Shown here piece by piece: positions 27,368 to 37,322 of a stretch of DNA of 64,000 nt (the stretch's first letter is position 1; each line of letters begins with the position of its first letter). The DNA comes from Sporosalibacterium faouarense (GTDB lineage: Bacteria > Bacillota > Clostridia > Tissierellales > VENL01). The stretch lies in NCBI RefSeq assembly GCF_016765695.1, contig NZ_JAETGO010000043.1:1-64000 (forward strand), given 5' to 3'. Both the position numbers and the translations under genes were made by a program. A model generated the notes under the pieces. It had not been told where the DNA came from. It saw only the letters and a program-made list of their open reading frames with translations, and did not search any database.

Positions 27368-27904
27368 CTATTGCAATTCTAGAAGTTTTTTGAAAGTTTC
27401 CTTGTTTTTTTCAAATTGACCCTTAATTTCATTTGAAACAATTAATGCTTGATCTCCATATGTTATACCCTTCATACAAGGTAATATATTACGTCCTTCC
27501 TTTAAATCTTGAAATAATCCATCTGTTAAAACAAATCCAAGGATTTTTCCATTACTACCATCAAAGATTGTATCATATACCAATCCAAGACTATCACCAT
27601 TTTCAGTTAAGACTTCTTCACCATTAATTCTTCGTTTTTCTTCTATAAGAGACTCAATCTCAGGAAATGCCCGAGGGTCTTCAAGAGCCATCCTACTTTT
27701 TATCATTATAGCATCACTTCCAATAGATTCAATATTTTTAAATTGAATATATTTTAATGTAGGAAAGAAATTGCCATCTGACACTAAAAACCCAAGAATT
27801 CTAAGCTTATTTTTTGAATAAACGATATCCTTAATAGTTGCTATTTTATTACCTTGATTTTTGTCCAAAATTGGAAGACTTATAACATCTCTTTCTCTTT
27901 TCAT
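27368..27904 (-). CDS. PRC-barrel domain protein
   Basis: A 178-residue protein with two PRC-barrel halves: residues 1-80 (SLPILDKNQGNKIATIKDIVYS...LRILGFLVSDG) and 85-165 (VLTENGDSLGLVYDTIFDGSNGKILGFVLTDG). PRC barrels occur in ribosome-maturation, photosynthetic and sporulation (YlmC/YrrD) proteins; the tandem form resembles YrrD of Bacillus, which lies near this cluster there. Function unknown. Confidence 0.88.
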   Translation of the reverse strand: MKRERDVISLPILDKNQGNKIATIKDIVYSKNKLRILGFLVSDGNFFPTLKYIQFKNIESIGSDAIMIKSRMALEDPRAFPEIESLIEEKRRINGEEVLTENGDSLGLVYDTIFDGSNGKILGFVLTDGLFQDLKEGRNILPCMKGITYGDQALIVSNEIKGQFEKNKETFKKLLELQ

Positions 27905-27981
27905 GGCAAAAACTCCTCTTAAATGTCAATATATAATTAAAATTTTACATTAATTATTATTCCACATTAAAAGGATTTGTA

Positions 27982-29073
27982 TTATTTACTTCTAATAATA
28001 GTTCCTCCACCAATAACCAAGTCTCCATCATAAAAAACTACTGATTGACCAGGTGTTATTGCTCTTACAGCATTTTCAAATTCTACCTTAATTTTGTTAT
28101 TTTTCAAAGGGTATATAGTAGCTTCCTGACCTTTGGAATTATATCTAATTTTGGCAGATACCTTCATAGGCTCTGTAAGCTTTTCTATAGATATAAAATT
28201 AATATCATCAGCTATGAGTTCAGTAGCAAATACTTCTTTATTTTCTCCTACAACAACCTCATTTTTTTCTGGATTAATATCAATTACATATACAGGTTTA
28301 CCTAATGCAATTCCCAGTCCTTTTCTTTGTCCAATTGTGTAATTAGTAATACCTTTATGTTCTCCAACTATTTTCCCTTTAGTATCGACAAAATTTCCAG
28401 GCTTTATTTTATAATCTGCATTTTCCTCTATAAATTTTCCATAATTATCATCTTCAACAAAACAAATCTCTTGGCTATCAGGTTTATCTGCAACTATTAA
28501 TCCTAGTTCTCTAGCAATTTCACGTACTTCGTCCTTATTGTTAAATTCCCCCAAAGGCATTAAAGTATGCTTAAGTTGTTCTTGGGTCATATTATATAAA
28601 GCATAGGTTTGGTCTTTCTCAGCTGCATCTGATTTTTTAAGTAGATATCTATCCTTTTCTTCATTATATACAATTGTTCCATAATGACCTGTAGATACAT
28701 AATATGCTCCTAAACTATTTGCTCTTCTTAGCAGTTCTTCAAACTTTACATATCTATTACAAGCTATACATGGGTTTGGCGTTTTCCCTTGACCATACTC
28801 ATCTATAAAATAGTCAATTACTTTCTCTTTAAATATATCCTTAAAATTCATTACGTAGTGAGGAATAGATAGCTTATTACATACCATTCTAGCATCTTCT
28901 ACAGCTGAAAGTGAACAGCATCCACCCTCCTTTTCAACAGCATTTCCATCCTTATCCTGCCATATTTGCATGGTTACTCCAATAACATCATAACCTTGTT
29001 TTTTAAGTAGATAGGCTGCTACTGAGCTATCCACACCGCCACTCATTCCAATGACTACCTTTTTCTTATCCAT
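27982..29073 (-). CDS. mnmA: tRNA 2-thiouridylase MnmA
   Basis: Thiolates uridine-34 of tRNAs for Lys, Glu and Gln. The 363-residue protein has the PP-loop [15 protein letters not shown], the first catalytic cysteine in [12 protein letters not shown], the second in SQEICFVED, and the C-terminal beta-barrel. It lies beside nifU and nifS, which would supply sulfur, as is usual in Firmicutes. Confidence 0.97.
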   Translation of the reverse strand: MDKKKVVIGMSGGVDSSVAAYLLKKQGYDVIGVTMQIWQDKDGNAVEKEGGCCSLSAVEDARMVCNKLSIPHYVMNFKDIFKEKVIDYFIDEYGQGKTPNPCIACNRYVKFEELLRRANSLGAYYVSTGHYGTIVYNEEKDRYLLKKSDAAEKDQTYALYNMTQEQLKHTLMPLGEFNNKDEVREIARELGLIVADKPDSQEICFVEDDNYGKFIEENADYKIKPGNFVDTKGKIVGEHKGITNYTIGQRKGLGIALGKPVYVIDINPEKNEVVVGENKEVFATELIADDINFISIEKLTEPMKVSAKIRYNSKGQEATIYPLKNNKIKVEFENAVRAITPGQSVVFYDGDLVIGGGTIIRSK

Positions 29074-29195
29074 AAATCTTCACCTCAAAATCTTCTTCGC
29101 CAAAATCTCTCTTAGGAGAAATTGCATAAATTATAATATGAAATTTACTAATATATTCTCTTATTAATGTAACACTAAATTAGATTATTATCAAC

Positions 29196-29256
29196 AAAAA
29201 AACTACTGTTAAACAGTAGTTTTTATAAAGACTAGACTCGACTAATGTCGAGTCTT
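29196..29256 (-). terminator. Tandem terminator after nifU
   Basis: Two hairpins downstream of nifU on the minus strand: GACTCGACATTAGTCGAGTC (29254-29235), then AACTACTGTTTAACAGTAGTT followed by seven T residues. The second hairpin is palindromic and may work in both directions. Confidence 0.8.
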
Positions 29257-29276
29257 TAATCTATTATCACTATTAT

Positions 29277-29699
29277 TTAATGTTCGTGTACATCTTCATC
29301 GGGATCAAAATCCTTTAATTGTTCAATTTCAATGCCATTTTTTTTAGAATAATCTAATAGTGCAGCTTTTACAGCTTGTTCAGCTAATACTGAACAGTGC
29401 ATTTTTACTGGTGGTAATCCACCTAACGCTTCAGCAACAGCTTTATTAGTTAGTTTTAATGCCTCTTCAATAGTCTTTCCCTTTATAAGTTCAGTTGCCA
29501 TACTTGAAGTTGCTATAGCAGAACCACATCCAAATGTTTTAAATTTAATATCAACTATTACGTCATCTTCAATCTTTAAGTACATCTTCATTATATCTCC
29601 ACATTTAGGGTTTCCTACTTGACCCACCCCATCAGCATTTTCTATTTCCCCAACATTCCTTGGATTAGAGAAATGATCCATTACTTTTTCTGAATACAT
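29277..29699 (-). CDS. nifU: Iron-sulfur cluster scaffold NifU/IscU
   Basis: A 140-residue scaffold with the three cluster-binding cysteines in GNPKCGDIM, TFGCGSAIA and MHCSVLAEQ. It accepts sulfur from NifS and builds [2Fe-2S]/[4Fe-4S] clusters. It starts one base after the nifS stop codon, so the two are translationally coupled. The C terminus is short and lacks the extra NifU domains. Confidence 0.95.
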   Translation of the reverse strand: MYSEKVMDHFSNPRNVGEIENADGVGQVGNPKCGDIMKMYLKIEDDVIVDIKFKTFGCGSAIATSSMATELIKGKTIEEALKLTNKAVAEALGGLPPVKMHCSVLAEQAVKAALLDYSKKNGIEIEQLKDFDPDEDVHEH

Positions 29700-30878
29700 C
29701 TATTTGTCCTCCTTTACGTTCTCATATAGTGGAGACATTTTTCTTAATCTATCCACTATAGTTATGAGATTTTCAACAACATAATCCACTTCTTCTTCTG
29801 TATTAAAATCTCCCAATGATAATCTTAGAGAGCCATGGGCTATTTCATGAGGCAATCCTATAGATAACAAAACATGGGATGGATCTAATGACCCTGATGT
29901 ACAAGCTGAACCACTTGAACCTGCCACACCTACCATATCTAGACTTAATAACAACGCCTCTCCTTCAATAAACTCAAATGAGAAATTTACATTATTAGAA
30001 AGCCTCTTTTCAGGATGCCCATTTAATTTAACATGACTAATATTATTAGCTATATCTTTTATTAACTTATCTCTAAGTTTTATTAATTTTTTATTATGTT
30101 CATCTATATTTTCACATGCCATTTCAATTGCCTTAGCAAACCCAACTATAGAAGGTACATTTTCAGTTCCTGCTCTTCTATTCTTTTCTTGAGCTCCTCC
30201 ATGAATATGGGGATGAATTTTTACTCCCTTCCTTATATATAAAGCCCCAATACCCTTTGGACCATATATTTTATGGGCTGACATAGAAAGCATATCTATA
30301 TTTAAATCATCTACATCTATCTCTATTTTCCCAACTGCCTGTACGCCGTCAGTATGGAAAAAAACTCCATTTTTCTTAGCTATCTCACCGATTTCTTTTA
30401 CAGGTTGAATAGTTCCAATTTCATTATTTGCAAACATAATTGATATAAGTATTGTTTTATCAGTTATCGCTTCTTCTAATTCCTTTAAATCCACAATACC
30501 ATTTTCATCTACATCTAAGTAAGTAACATCAAATCCATTTCTTTCTAAGTATTCACAGGTGTGTAAAATTCCATGATGCTCAACTTTACTAGTTATAATA
30601 TGATTTCCTTTTTTCTTATTAGCAAAAGCAACTCCCTTTATAGCCCAGTTATCAGCTTCGCTTCCTCCACTTGTAAAATATATCTCTTTAGGATTAGCTC
30701 CTATTGCATTGGCAACTTTATTCCTTGAATCATCAATTGCTGCTTTCCCTTCTCTCCCTAATCTATATATACTAGATGGATTTCCATATTTTTCAGTAAA
30801 ATATGGGAGCATTTCATCTAGAACCTCCTTTTTAACTGGAGTCGTTGCAGCATTATCCATATAAACGTTCTTTACCAC
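29700..30878 (-). CDS. nifS: Cysteine desulfurase NifS/IscS
   Basis: PLP enzyme of 392 residues that takes sulfur from cysteine. Motifs: YMDNAATTPVKKEVLDEM at the start, the PLP lysine in SMSAHKIYGPKGIGAL, and the catalytic cysteine loop SGSACTSGSLDPSHVL. The start is GTG 30878 with GGGAGG upstream. It is preceded by the Rrf2 regulator gene at a 36-base gap and feeds NifU and MnmA downstream. Confidence 0.96.
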   Translation of the reverse strand: MVKNVYMDNAATTPVKKEVLDEMLPYFTEKYGNPSSIYRLGREGKAAIDDSRNKVANAIGANPKEIYFTSGGSEADNWAIKGVAFANKKKGNHIITSKVEHHGILHTCEYLERNGFDVTYLDVDENGIVDLKELEEAITDKTILISIMFANNEIGTIQPVKEIGEIAKKNGVFFHTDGVQAVGKIEIDVDDLNIDMLSMSAHKIYGPKGIGALYIRKGVKIHPHIHGGAQEKNRRAGTENVPSIVGFAKAIEMACENIDEHNKKLIKLRDKLIKDIANNISHVKLNGHPEKRLSNNVNFSFEFIEGEALLLSLDMVGVAGSSGSACTSGSLDPSHVLLSIGLPHEIAHGSLRLSLGDFNTEEEVDYVVENLITIVDRLRKMSPLYENVKEDK

Positions 30879-30914
30879 TCTAATCTACCTCCCAAAGTTA
30901 GAAATAAATTTATA

Positions 30915-31364
30915 CTAAATGTAATACATATAACCCTGGCCTTCATTCTTCTCTTTATGCTCATCGACCATATCTTGCAAAGTTATAGAATCAATTACAT
31001 CATTTATACTATCTCTAATTTTCATCCAAATGGTTTTTGTAACACAATAATTTAGCTTGTCACAATTTACCTCTTCATTTTCTAAGACACAATCTGCTGG
31101 CGCAATATCACCTTCTAAAGCTCTAATAACATTACCCACTGTTATATTTTTAGGTGAATCATTTAACAGATATCCACCCTGAGCGCCCCTCACACTGTTC
31201 ACCAGACCACTTTTTCTAAGAACAGCAATTAACTGCTCTAAATAATGTTCTGAAATATCCTGGCTATCAGCTATGTTTTTTAATGGTGTTGGTCCTTCTC
31301 CGTAATGCAAAGCAAGTTCAAACATTGCCTTAAGACCGTATCTACCCTTTGTAGATAACTTCAT
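30915..31364 (-). CDS. Rrf2 family (IscR-like) transcriptional regulator
   Basis: A 149-residue winged-helix regulator. The N terminus KLSTKGRYGLKAMFELA and SEHYLEQLIAVLRKSGLVNSVRGAQGGY are Rrf2 family signatures. The cysteine cluster C-x7-C-x6-C (ADCVLENEEVNCDKLNYCVTK) corresponds to the iron-sulfur ligands of IscR-type members. Position ahead of nifS-nifU-mnmA indicates control of cluster assembly. Confidence 0.92.
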   Translation of the reverse strand: MKLSTKGRYGLKAMFELALHYGEGPTPLKNIADSQDISEHYLEQLIAVLRKSGLVNSVRGAQGGYLLNDSPKNITVGNVIRALEGDIAPADCVLENEEVNCDKLNYCVTKTIWMKIRDSINDVIDSITLQDMVDEHKEKNEGQGYMYYI

Positions 31365-31394
31365 TTAATCACCTCTTTTTGAATCCCTAGTGTT

Positions 31395-31434
31395 ATACTT
31401 GGTATTTCATCCTAAGTATAATATACCCAAGTAT
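31395..31434 (-). promoter_or_regulatory. Rrf2/IscR-like operator region
   Basis: Inverted elements ATACTTGG and CCAAGTAT, at about 30-base separation, flank TATACTTAGG. The -10-like TATATTATA lies between the repeats. The location, 30-70 bases before the Rrf2 gene, suggests autoregulation of the nif operon. Confidence 0.45.
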
Positions 31435-31607
31435 TTTTGTCAACATTCAAACTCATTATAAATAATGAAAAAAATTTAACAATTTTTTCTTTTTATTTTT
31501 CTATTATTACCTAGTAGACCAAATATTACATAAAGGTTGATGTAGATATATGTCGAATTTGTATAAAGAAAGGCAGTTATTTAATTAAAAATTGGAGGTA
31601 GATTATA

Positions 31608-32564
31608 TTGAAAAATAAAGGAAAAATAATAGGATTTGTGGCAGGATCAGCTCTATTACTAGCATCTACCAGTGCTAGTTATGCGGATATCGTAATAGGA
31701 AATAGTAATTATAATAATTCTTATGGTTACAGTCTTTCCGGGCATAGTACTTCATCATCAAATAATACAGTGACAACTAAACCTAATAAAGATAACCAGA
31801 CAAATAATAATCAAAGTAAGGATACAACTACAGGAGGTAAATCTAATAACAGTAATTCATCAAACACCTCTTCAGGTGGAGGATATTATTATGTTTCTCC
31901 CTATAATTCAAATAATGGTAGAAGTAATTCAGTGTCATTATCTAGTGCTAAAACATATAATGATAATGTAGATAATAAGAATTCAAATACTTCTAATCAA
32001 AATAATACTAATAACAACTCAGGAACTACATACAATCCTGTAGATACAGGCAATTCAAATAGTGGTGTTATAATTGATAATTCAAATTCAGGTGGAAGCA
32101 ATTCATATACTTTGCCAAAAGCGACTAAACCTGCCACTGATACTGTTACCAAAAAACCTTCAGAGGAAGTTTTATCTTCGCTACCTGATTATGAATTGAC
32201 AAGCGAGAAACAAACATTATTAAACTTAATTAATAAGGAAAGAGTAGCAGCTGGATTAAATCCGTTAAAAATTGACCCTGATTTAACTAGAATTGCACAA
32301 TTAAAATCTCAGGACATGTATGATAATTCATATTTCTCACATGAATCACCTGTTTTTGGTAAAACATCTTCTTTAATTAGAAAGCAAGGAATAAGATATT
32401 ATTCCTATGGAGAGAACATAGGTAGAACTTATAGCGTTTATAGAGCTCACAATGGTTTTATGAACTCTCCCGGTCACAAGGCCAATATTATGAATCCAAA
32501 CTATACTCATATTGGGTTAGGTATTGTAGGTAATTATTATACAGAAGTATTTATTCAAAAGTAA
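31608..32564 (+). CDS. Secreted CAP-domain protein
   Basis: A 318-residue secreted protein with a signal peptide (about residues 1-26, cleavage after TSASYA), a long Asn/Ser/Thr-rich linker (27-185), and a C-terminal CAP/SCP domain (LLNLINKERVAAGLNPLKID ... MYDNSYFSHESP ... YGENIGR ... SPGHKANIMNPNYTHIGLGI). The start is TTG with GGAGG upstream. The family resembles the Bacillus YkwD/SafA-like CAP proteins, some of which are sporulation-related. First plus-strand gene after the minus-strand core; a bidirectional terminator follows. Confidence 0.9.
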   Translation: MKNKGKIIGFVAGSALLLASTSASYADIVIGNSNYNNSYGYSLSGHSTSSSNNTVTTKPNKDNQTNNNQSKDTTTGGKSNNSNSSNTSSGGGYYYVSPYNSNNGRSNSVSLSSAKTYNDNVDNKNSNTSNQNNTNNNSGTTYNPVDTGNSNSGVIIDNSNSGGSNSYTLPKATKPATDTVTKKPSEEVLSSLPDYELTSEKQTLLNLINKERVAAGLNPLKIDPDLTRIAQLKSQDMYDNSYFSHESPVFGKTSSLIRKQGIRYYSYGENIGRTYSVYRAHNGFMNSPGHKANIMNPNYTHIGLGIVGNYYTEVFIQK

Positions 32565-32582
32565 AAGATCTTCTTAAACAGT

Positions 32583-32615
32583 AAAGAGCTGCCAGTGTGT
32601 TGGCAGCTCTTTATT
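32583..32615. terminator. Bidirectional terminator between convergent genes
   Basis: Stem AAAGAGCTGCCA/TGGCAGCTCTTT with loop GTGTGT, with T runs on both strands. Confidence 0.85.
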
Positions 32616-32623
32616 TTAGTATT

Positions 32624-34423
32624 TTATAATTTATCTTCGTATATCATAGAAACTATATCAGTTAACCCATCCTCTATACTTTTTTCATCTATTTTAATTG
32701 TAGGATTTAAATCTGTACATATATTATCACCAATCCATACGGATATTAAATTATGATTGTTTATAGAAGTCTTAATTATATTTAAGTCATAGTTACAGAT
32801 ATCTTTTGCTGTTACAATTAATATTAGCCCTGCATCTAATAAAATGTTTGCTACTTCTGCAAGCCTTCTCATATATTCTTTATCACTGCTTGGAGATATA
32901 TCTTTGATATCTGCATCTATGCCATATAAAACACTACTAATTCCTATATAGTATACAATTTTTTCATCCATAAATAGTCTTTTTTCTAACTCTTTTGCAA
33001 AAGATTTTCTTAATTCACTATTATTGCCAGAAATCATTATCAACGTTGGAACCTGATTATATTGCCTTATTCGTTCTTCATATCCTATCATACTTTTTTC
33101 CCATCTTGAGTTTCTTTTTAGCACCTTATCTCTAACCCACATCTGGGTGTCTTCAATTTCTTCTAATATTAATCCTCCGCCGGATATTATATAATCATCT
33201 ATAATAACAAATCGCCCAGTTTCAAGAATTTCTGTTGCTATATCAAAGGCTATTGCACTATCAGTTCTCATTATGCATTCTGCAACCATGTGCTTTCTTA
33301 TAGTATTACTTTCCTGTTCTTTTAAGCTTGAAGCATCTATTACTCTGACGACTTTTTCAAGAGTCACTCCTACCTTAGTTGTCCCTATCTTTAATAAATA
33401 TTTTTTTCCAACATTCATAGGCTTATTACCTAGCCAAAATAGATTTGCTTTAAACCTACTAGTCACTACAGAAGAGTCATCCTTTGACGAAACCATTACT
33501 TCTCCTCTTTTAATATATATTTGCTCTTCCAATGTAAAGCCAACTGGTTGACCGGCACTAGCGTTATATTTTTTCGCAATATTAAATCCTTCTATAGATT
33601 TTATTCTACTTTTTTTGCCAGAAGGTAAGAATGTAACCTCATCACCCACATTTATGTTACCAGTGGAAACAGTACCAGCAACAATCCTCCTCTTATCACC
33701 ATCTCTAGTAAACTTATATACACCTTGAACAGGCATTCTGAAATTTTTATTATCATCCATCTCTTCATTTTTAAAATCATCTAGTTCTTCCAACACAGTA
33801 TTTCCTTCATACCATTCCATCTTATTTGATTTAGATGCTATATTGTCACCAATCATACCACTAACTGGGATAAAAGATTTTGGCATAACATCAATTTTAT
33901 TTAAAAATTTGATGTATTCATTAACAATACTTTTATATACTTCTCTATCATAATTAACTAAATCCATCTTATTAATTAATACAGTTACCTGCTTTATTCC
34001 TAGCATTGACAACATATATCCATGTCTTAATGAATTTTCTTGAATTCCCTCATTAGCATCTATTACTAAAAGAGCTGCTTCAGCTCTTGATGCTCCTGTT
34101 ATCATATTTTTTAAAAACTCTATATGTCCTGGTGAATCAATAATAATATACCTTCTCTTATTAGTTTTAAAAAAGCATCGTGCATTATCAATAGTAATTC
34201 CCTGAGACTGTTCATCCTTTAAAGCATCTAGTAAGAATGCGTATTCAAAGGGTTTAGAATTTCTTCTACAAGTTTCTCTCACCTGCTCTAGCTTTCCTTC
34301 GGGCAAAGAATCAGTATCCACCAACATTCTACCTATTATAGTGCTCTTTCCGTGATCCACATGCCCCACTATTACAATATTCATATCATTTTTGTCACGT
34401 TGATTACTTATTTGCTCAATCAT
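32624..34423 (-). CDS. cysN: Sulfate adenylyltransferase subunit 1 (CysN) with degenerate APS-kinase tail
   Basis: A 599-residue protein. Residues 1-430 are the CysN GTPase that drives ATP sulfurylase with Cys[10 protein letters not shown] (P-loop), [17 protein letters not shown], then the beta-barrel domains. Residues 445-599 align with adenylylsulfate kinase (CysC): [22 protein letters not shown] matches the conserved helix, but the P-loop (GxSGxGKST) is replaced by [11 protein letters not shown] and the LDGDN motif is lost. The tail is probably inactive as a kinase, so phosphorylation of APS to PAPS would need another enzyme. It is 27 bases from cysD and co-transcribed. Confidence 0.93.
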   Translation of the reverse strand: MIEQISNQRDKNDMNIVIVGHVDHGKSTIIGRMLVDTDSLPEGKLEQVRETCRRNSKPFEYAFLLDALKDEQSQGITIDNARCFFKTNKRRYIIIDSPGHIEFLKNMITGASRAEAALLVIDANEGIQENSLRHGYMLSMLGIKQVTVLINKMDLVNYDREVYKSIVNEYIKFLNKIDVMPKSFIPVSGMIGDNIASKSNKMEWYEGNTVLEELDDFKNEEMDDNKNFRMPVQGVYKFTRDGDKRRIVAGTVSTGNINVGDEVTFLPSGKKSRIKSIEGFNIAKKYNASAGQPVGFTLEEQIYIKRGEVMVSSKDDSSVVTSRFKANLFWLGNKPMNVGKKYLLKIGTTKVGVTLEKVVRVIDASSLKEQESNTIRKHMVAECIMRTDSAIAFDIATEILETGRFVIIDDYIISGGGLILEEIEDTQMWVRDKVLKRNSRWEKSMIGYEERIRQYNQVPTLIMISGNNSELRKSFAKELEKRLFMDEKIVYYIGISSVLYGIDADIKDISPSSDKEYMRRLAEVANILLDAGLILIVTAKDICNYDLNIIKTSINNHNLISVWIGDNICTDLNPTIKIDEKSIEDGLTDIVSMIYEDKL

Positions 34424-34450
34424 ATGATATTCCCCCTACTGTTCTAATAA

Positions 34451-35332
34451 TTACATATATCCATCTTTCCTCAATTCCTCTAGACCTCCGCCATCTTCTT
34501 TATCTTGCTCTCTACCAGATCTTTCTGCAATTTTAGATAGCTTACCAGTTTTCAACTCTTCAATAATAGCTTCTACCGTCTTAGCATTAGATTTTATAGG
34601 GCTAGTGCATGGTGCACAACCTAATGATCTATATCTTGTTCCATCGCCTTGGTCAAAATATAATGAAACAACTGGAATATTCTCTTTTTTAATATATTCC
34701 CATATATCTAATTCTGTCCAATCAAGCAATGGATGAATTCTTACATGAGTACCTAATGGAAAATCTGTATTGAACTGATCCCAAAATTCTGGAGGCTGGT
34801 CTCCTAAGTCCCAGTTATTATTCTCATCTCTAGGTGAAAAATATCTTTCTTTTGAGCGTGTCCCTTCCTCATCTGACCTAATACCTAATATAACCCCTTC
34901 ATAAGGTTCATTATTATCATCTATCTCATATTTTTTAGTTTCATGATTTAATCTAAATCTATTTCCTTCTCCTGATAACGTCTTCTGTAAAGCTTCAGTT
35001 TTTAGCTTCTTACAGCATTGAATTCTAGTTATGTTTCCATCTGGATATGTTTCTTTATTTTCTAAAGCTTTAACATTTTGACCATAAATCATATCTAGTC
35101 CCCAATCTATGGCAACTTTATTTCTATGCTCTATCATTTCAGGTATTTTATAGCTAGTGTCTATATGAACCAACGGAAAAGGAACGTGACCAAAAAATGC
35201 TTTTCTTGCTAGCCATAATAAGACCGTACTATCCTTTCCTATTGACCATAACATACAAAGATTCTTAAACTCGCTATAGGCTTCTCTTAAAATATAAATA
35301 CTCTTAGCTTCCAATTTCTCTAAGCGATTCAT
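34451..35332 (-). CDS. cysD: Sulfate adenylyltransferase subunit 2 (CysD)
   Basis: ATP sulfurylase catalytic chain, 293 residues. The PP-loop motif [34 protein letters not shown], and the C-terminal [13 protein letters not shown] are intact. It forms the APS-producing complex with CysN. No APS reductase or cysH gene lies nearby, so the pair is more likely to serve sulfation than cysteine synthesis. It starts 174 bases from the divergent sulfotransferase gene. AC-N16-AATATTATA upstream is a weak sigma-K match. Confidence 0.95.
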   Translation of the reverse strand: MNRLEKLEAKSIYILREAYSEFKNLCMLWSIGKDSTVLLWLARKAFFGHVPFPLVHIDTSYKIPEMIEHRNKVAIDWGLDMIYGQNVKALENKETYPDGNITRIQCCKKLKTEALQKTLSGEGNRFRLNHETKKYEIDDNNEPYEGVILGIRSDEEGTRSKERYFSPRDENNNWDLGDQPPEFWDQFNTDFPLGTHVRIHPLLDWTELDIWEYIKKENIPVVSLYFDQGDGTRYRSLGCAPCTSPIKSNAKTVEAIIEELKTGKLSKIAERSGREQDKEDGGGLEELRKDGYM

Positions 35333-35505
35333 TTATTTACCCCCTTAATCCTTTTTCACAATATAATATTCATAGATTAAATCTTTGTGTAAGTGTTTTT
35401 ATTGTAACTGAGATTATTTTTAACTATATTTAATCATCAGTATCTTATTTCTCTGTAACAATACAAATTTTTAGAAATAAAATGATATAAGAAAGGAGTG
35501 TTTTT

Positions 35506-36330
35506 ATGACAAAAAATATAAAAGAATCTGTCAATTATAATCCCATTATAATGGGAGGCGCAGGCCGTTCTGGAACCACACTTCTAAGAGTTATGCTTAA
35601 TGCCCATCCCTATTTATGTAGTGGTCCAGAATTCAAACTTTTTCCTAGTATCATAAATCTATATATGCAATGCAAAAAATTTGGTGGCATAATGGAAGCT
35701 TATAGTCAAGATTTGTCTGACATTCAAAATTCTTTTAGAGAGTTTATATATAGTTTTTTTGAAAAGCATATCGAGGAGTCTAAAGCCAAAAGATTAGTTG
35801 AAAAAACTCCCCATAATGTATTAATAATGAAAGAACTTTGTGAGATCTTCCCAGATGCAAAATTTATACATGTGATTAGAGATGGTAGAGATGTAGCTTC
35901 TTCACTCTTAAAAATGAATTGGGTTGACTTCAATGGAAATAAAGTTCCATACACTCAAAACATTAAAAAAGCGGCTGCATATTGGAATCAGATTGTTGCA
36001 AAGGCCATCTCAGATTCTAATACAAGTTATCTTAATAATAAGGTATATACTGTAAAGTATGAGGATTTAATTCTTAATACAGAACAAACTTTAAAGGATA
36101 TATTATCTTTCTTAAATGAACCATGGAATGAGAAAATTCTAGATTATCATAAAATAGAAAGAGGGTATGAGCCAAAGGAATCTAGTACAGACCAAGTCTC
36201 AAAGAATCTATACTCAAAATCCATTAAAAGATGGGAAAAAGAATTTAGTGAATCTGATAAAAAAGATTTCAAAGAAGAAGCTGGAAAATTATTAATAGAA
36301 TTAGGTTATGAAAAAGATATGAACTGGTAA
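35506..36330 (+). CDS. Sulfotransferase, tyrosylprotein-sulfotransferase-like
   Basis: A 274-residue PAPS-dependent sulfotransferase. The 5'-phosphosulfate loop GGAGRSGTTLLRVMLNAHP and the 3'-phosphate site FIHVIRDGRDVASSLLKM are complete. The context AHPYLCSGPEF after the loop and VEKTPHNVLIMKELCEIFP before the second site resemble tyrosylprotein sulfotransferases more than carbohydrate ones. It has no signal peptide, so it acts in the cytosol. It is divergent from cysD-cysN, which make the sulfate donor precursor. Target could be tyrosines of the coat-like protein at 37.3 kb or a glycan. Confidence 0.85.
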   Translation: MTKNIKESVNYNPIIMGGAGRSGTTLLRVMLNAHPYLCSGPEFKLFPSIINLYMQCKKFGGIMEAYSQDLSDIQNSFREFIYSFFEKHIEESKAKRLVEKTPHNVLIMKELCEIFPDAKFIHVIRDGRDVASSLLKMNWVDFNGNKVPYTQNIKKAAAYWNQIVAKAISDSNTSYLNNKVYTVKYEDLILNTEQTLKDILSFLNEPWNEKILDYHKIERGYEPKESSTDQVSKNLYSKSIKRWEKEFSESDKKDFKEEAGKLLIELGYEKDMNW

Positions 36331-36334
36331 TTAT

Positions 36335-36380
36335 AAAAAATAGCAACTGATTAAAGCATCACTTTAACAGTTGCTTGATT
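36335..36380. terminator. Terminator between convergent sulfotransferase genes
   Basis: Stem GCAACTGATTAAAG/CTTTAACAGTTGC with one mismatch and a CATCA loop. Confidence 0.6.
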
Positions 36381-36429
36381 ACTATCTTATATATTAGTTG
36401 CAAACAAACTATATATTTAATTTCTTCAT

Positions 36430-37185
36430 TTATATATATTTGAAGGACTTCATCCTATTTCTACATCCTTCTAAAATTTTATTTTTATCTTCTTCAGAAA
36501 TAGCTTGTCTAGTGCTATAAGTCTTTTTCAATAATACCTCTTCTATTTGATCAACATTAAGCTGCCCTATTTCACAAATCTGCCTCAAAGTTTCTCTATC
36601 CCTTGAAATGATATCCTCATATTTAAATAAATGTACTCCTAAATTATGTTTAGAAAGATTGATATAGTGAAACGAGTAACTATTCCATTGTTGAATTAAA
36701 TTCTCTAAATTAATCCATGGATCTTGAGCACTACCATCCTTTTTTTTAGGAATACTTTTCCAGATATCTATAGGGTTTCTTACAAGTAGAATAATATTTA
36801 TATCAGGATAGCATTCTAATAATAAATTTATCTCATCTCTACCATATCTAACTTCTTTAAACCCAATAATATCATACTCATCTTCAAGCTGACGATAATA
36901 TGAATCTAAAAAAACTCTAGTTGAATTAACTAATCCTTCTTTTGCTAATTTTTCATCTGGAGCCATATTTGCAATCCATTTACCATCTTTTCTATTAGAA
37001 AGGTATTCTTCTCTTATTTTAGTAGAGTAATTAGAAAAATATTTAGCTACTTGATATCCTCTAATAAAATGTGTTAGTGCTCCTCCATGTTCTCCCCAAA
37101 TTAGGGTCTTATCTCTTTTATTAAAAATTCTTTGGAGGAGAGTAGATCCGGTTCTCTGACAAATAGCTGATATAACTAGCTCCAT
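36430..37185 (-). CDS. Sulfotransferase family protein (second)
   Basis: A 251-residue protein with a P-loop-like start (ISAICQRTGSTLLQRIFNKR) and the 3'-phosphate region IILLVRNPIDIWKSIPKK, followed by HLFKYEDIISRDRETLRQI, all typical of the Sulfotransfer_1/3 superfamily. The P-loop lacks the usual Pro-Arg-Ser-Gly order (QRTGSTLL), so it belongs to a branch such as Stf0-like enzymes. A near-perfect sigma-K promoter lies 37-63 bases upstream. It converges on the tyrosylprotein-sulfotransferase-like gene. Confidence 0.75.
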   Translation of the reverse strand: MELVISAICQRTGSTLLQRIFNKRDKTLIWGEHGGALTHFIRGYQVAKYFSNYSTKIREEYLSNRKDGKWIANMAPDEKLAKEGLVNSTRVFLDSYYRQLEDEYDIIGFKEVRYGRDEINLLLECYPDINIILLVRNPIDIWKSIPKKKDGSAQDPWINLENLIQQWNSYSFHYINLSKHNLGVHLFKYEDIISRDRETLRQICEIGQLNVDQIEEVLLKKTYSTRQAISEEDKNKILEGCRNRMKSFKYI

Positions 37186-37221
37186 TTTAATACCTCCATA
37201 TTTTATTTGCTTTTTGTATTA

Positions 37222-37248
37222 TAGAATATGTAAGTGTAACAATTTTGT
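37222..37248 (-). promoter_or_regulatory. Sigma-K promoter of the second sulfotransferase gene
   Basis: On the minus strand AC (37248-37247), 16 bases, then CATATTCTA (37230-37222): a full match to the sigma-K pattern AC-N16-CATAnnnTA. Confidence 0.68.
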
Positions 37249-37283
37249 TCATTGATGAATATTAAATAATTGAAAGGTGGACA

Positions 37284-37312
37284 TAAAAAAAAGGGAGCTG
37301 GCACTCCCTTTC
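37284..37312 (-). terminator. Terminator of the coat-like gene
   Basis: Stem AAAGGGAG/CTCCCTTT with loop TGCCAG and eight T residues, just after the stop at 37323. Confidence 0.85.
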
Positions 37313-37322
37313 GTTAAACATT

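Noticed and set aside
31551-31557. TGTCGAA (Spo0A-box-like) upstream of the CAP protein gene
   Set aside because: A seven-base match is expected several times by chance in 64 kb of this composition, and the spacing to a -10 differs from the three island promoters.
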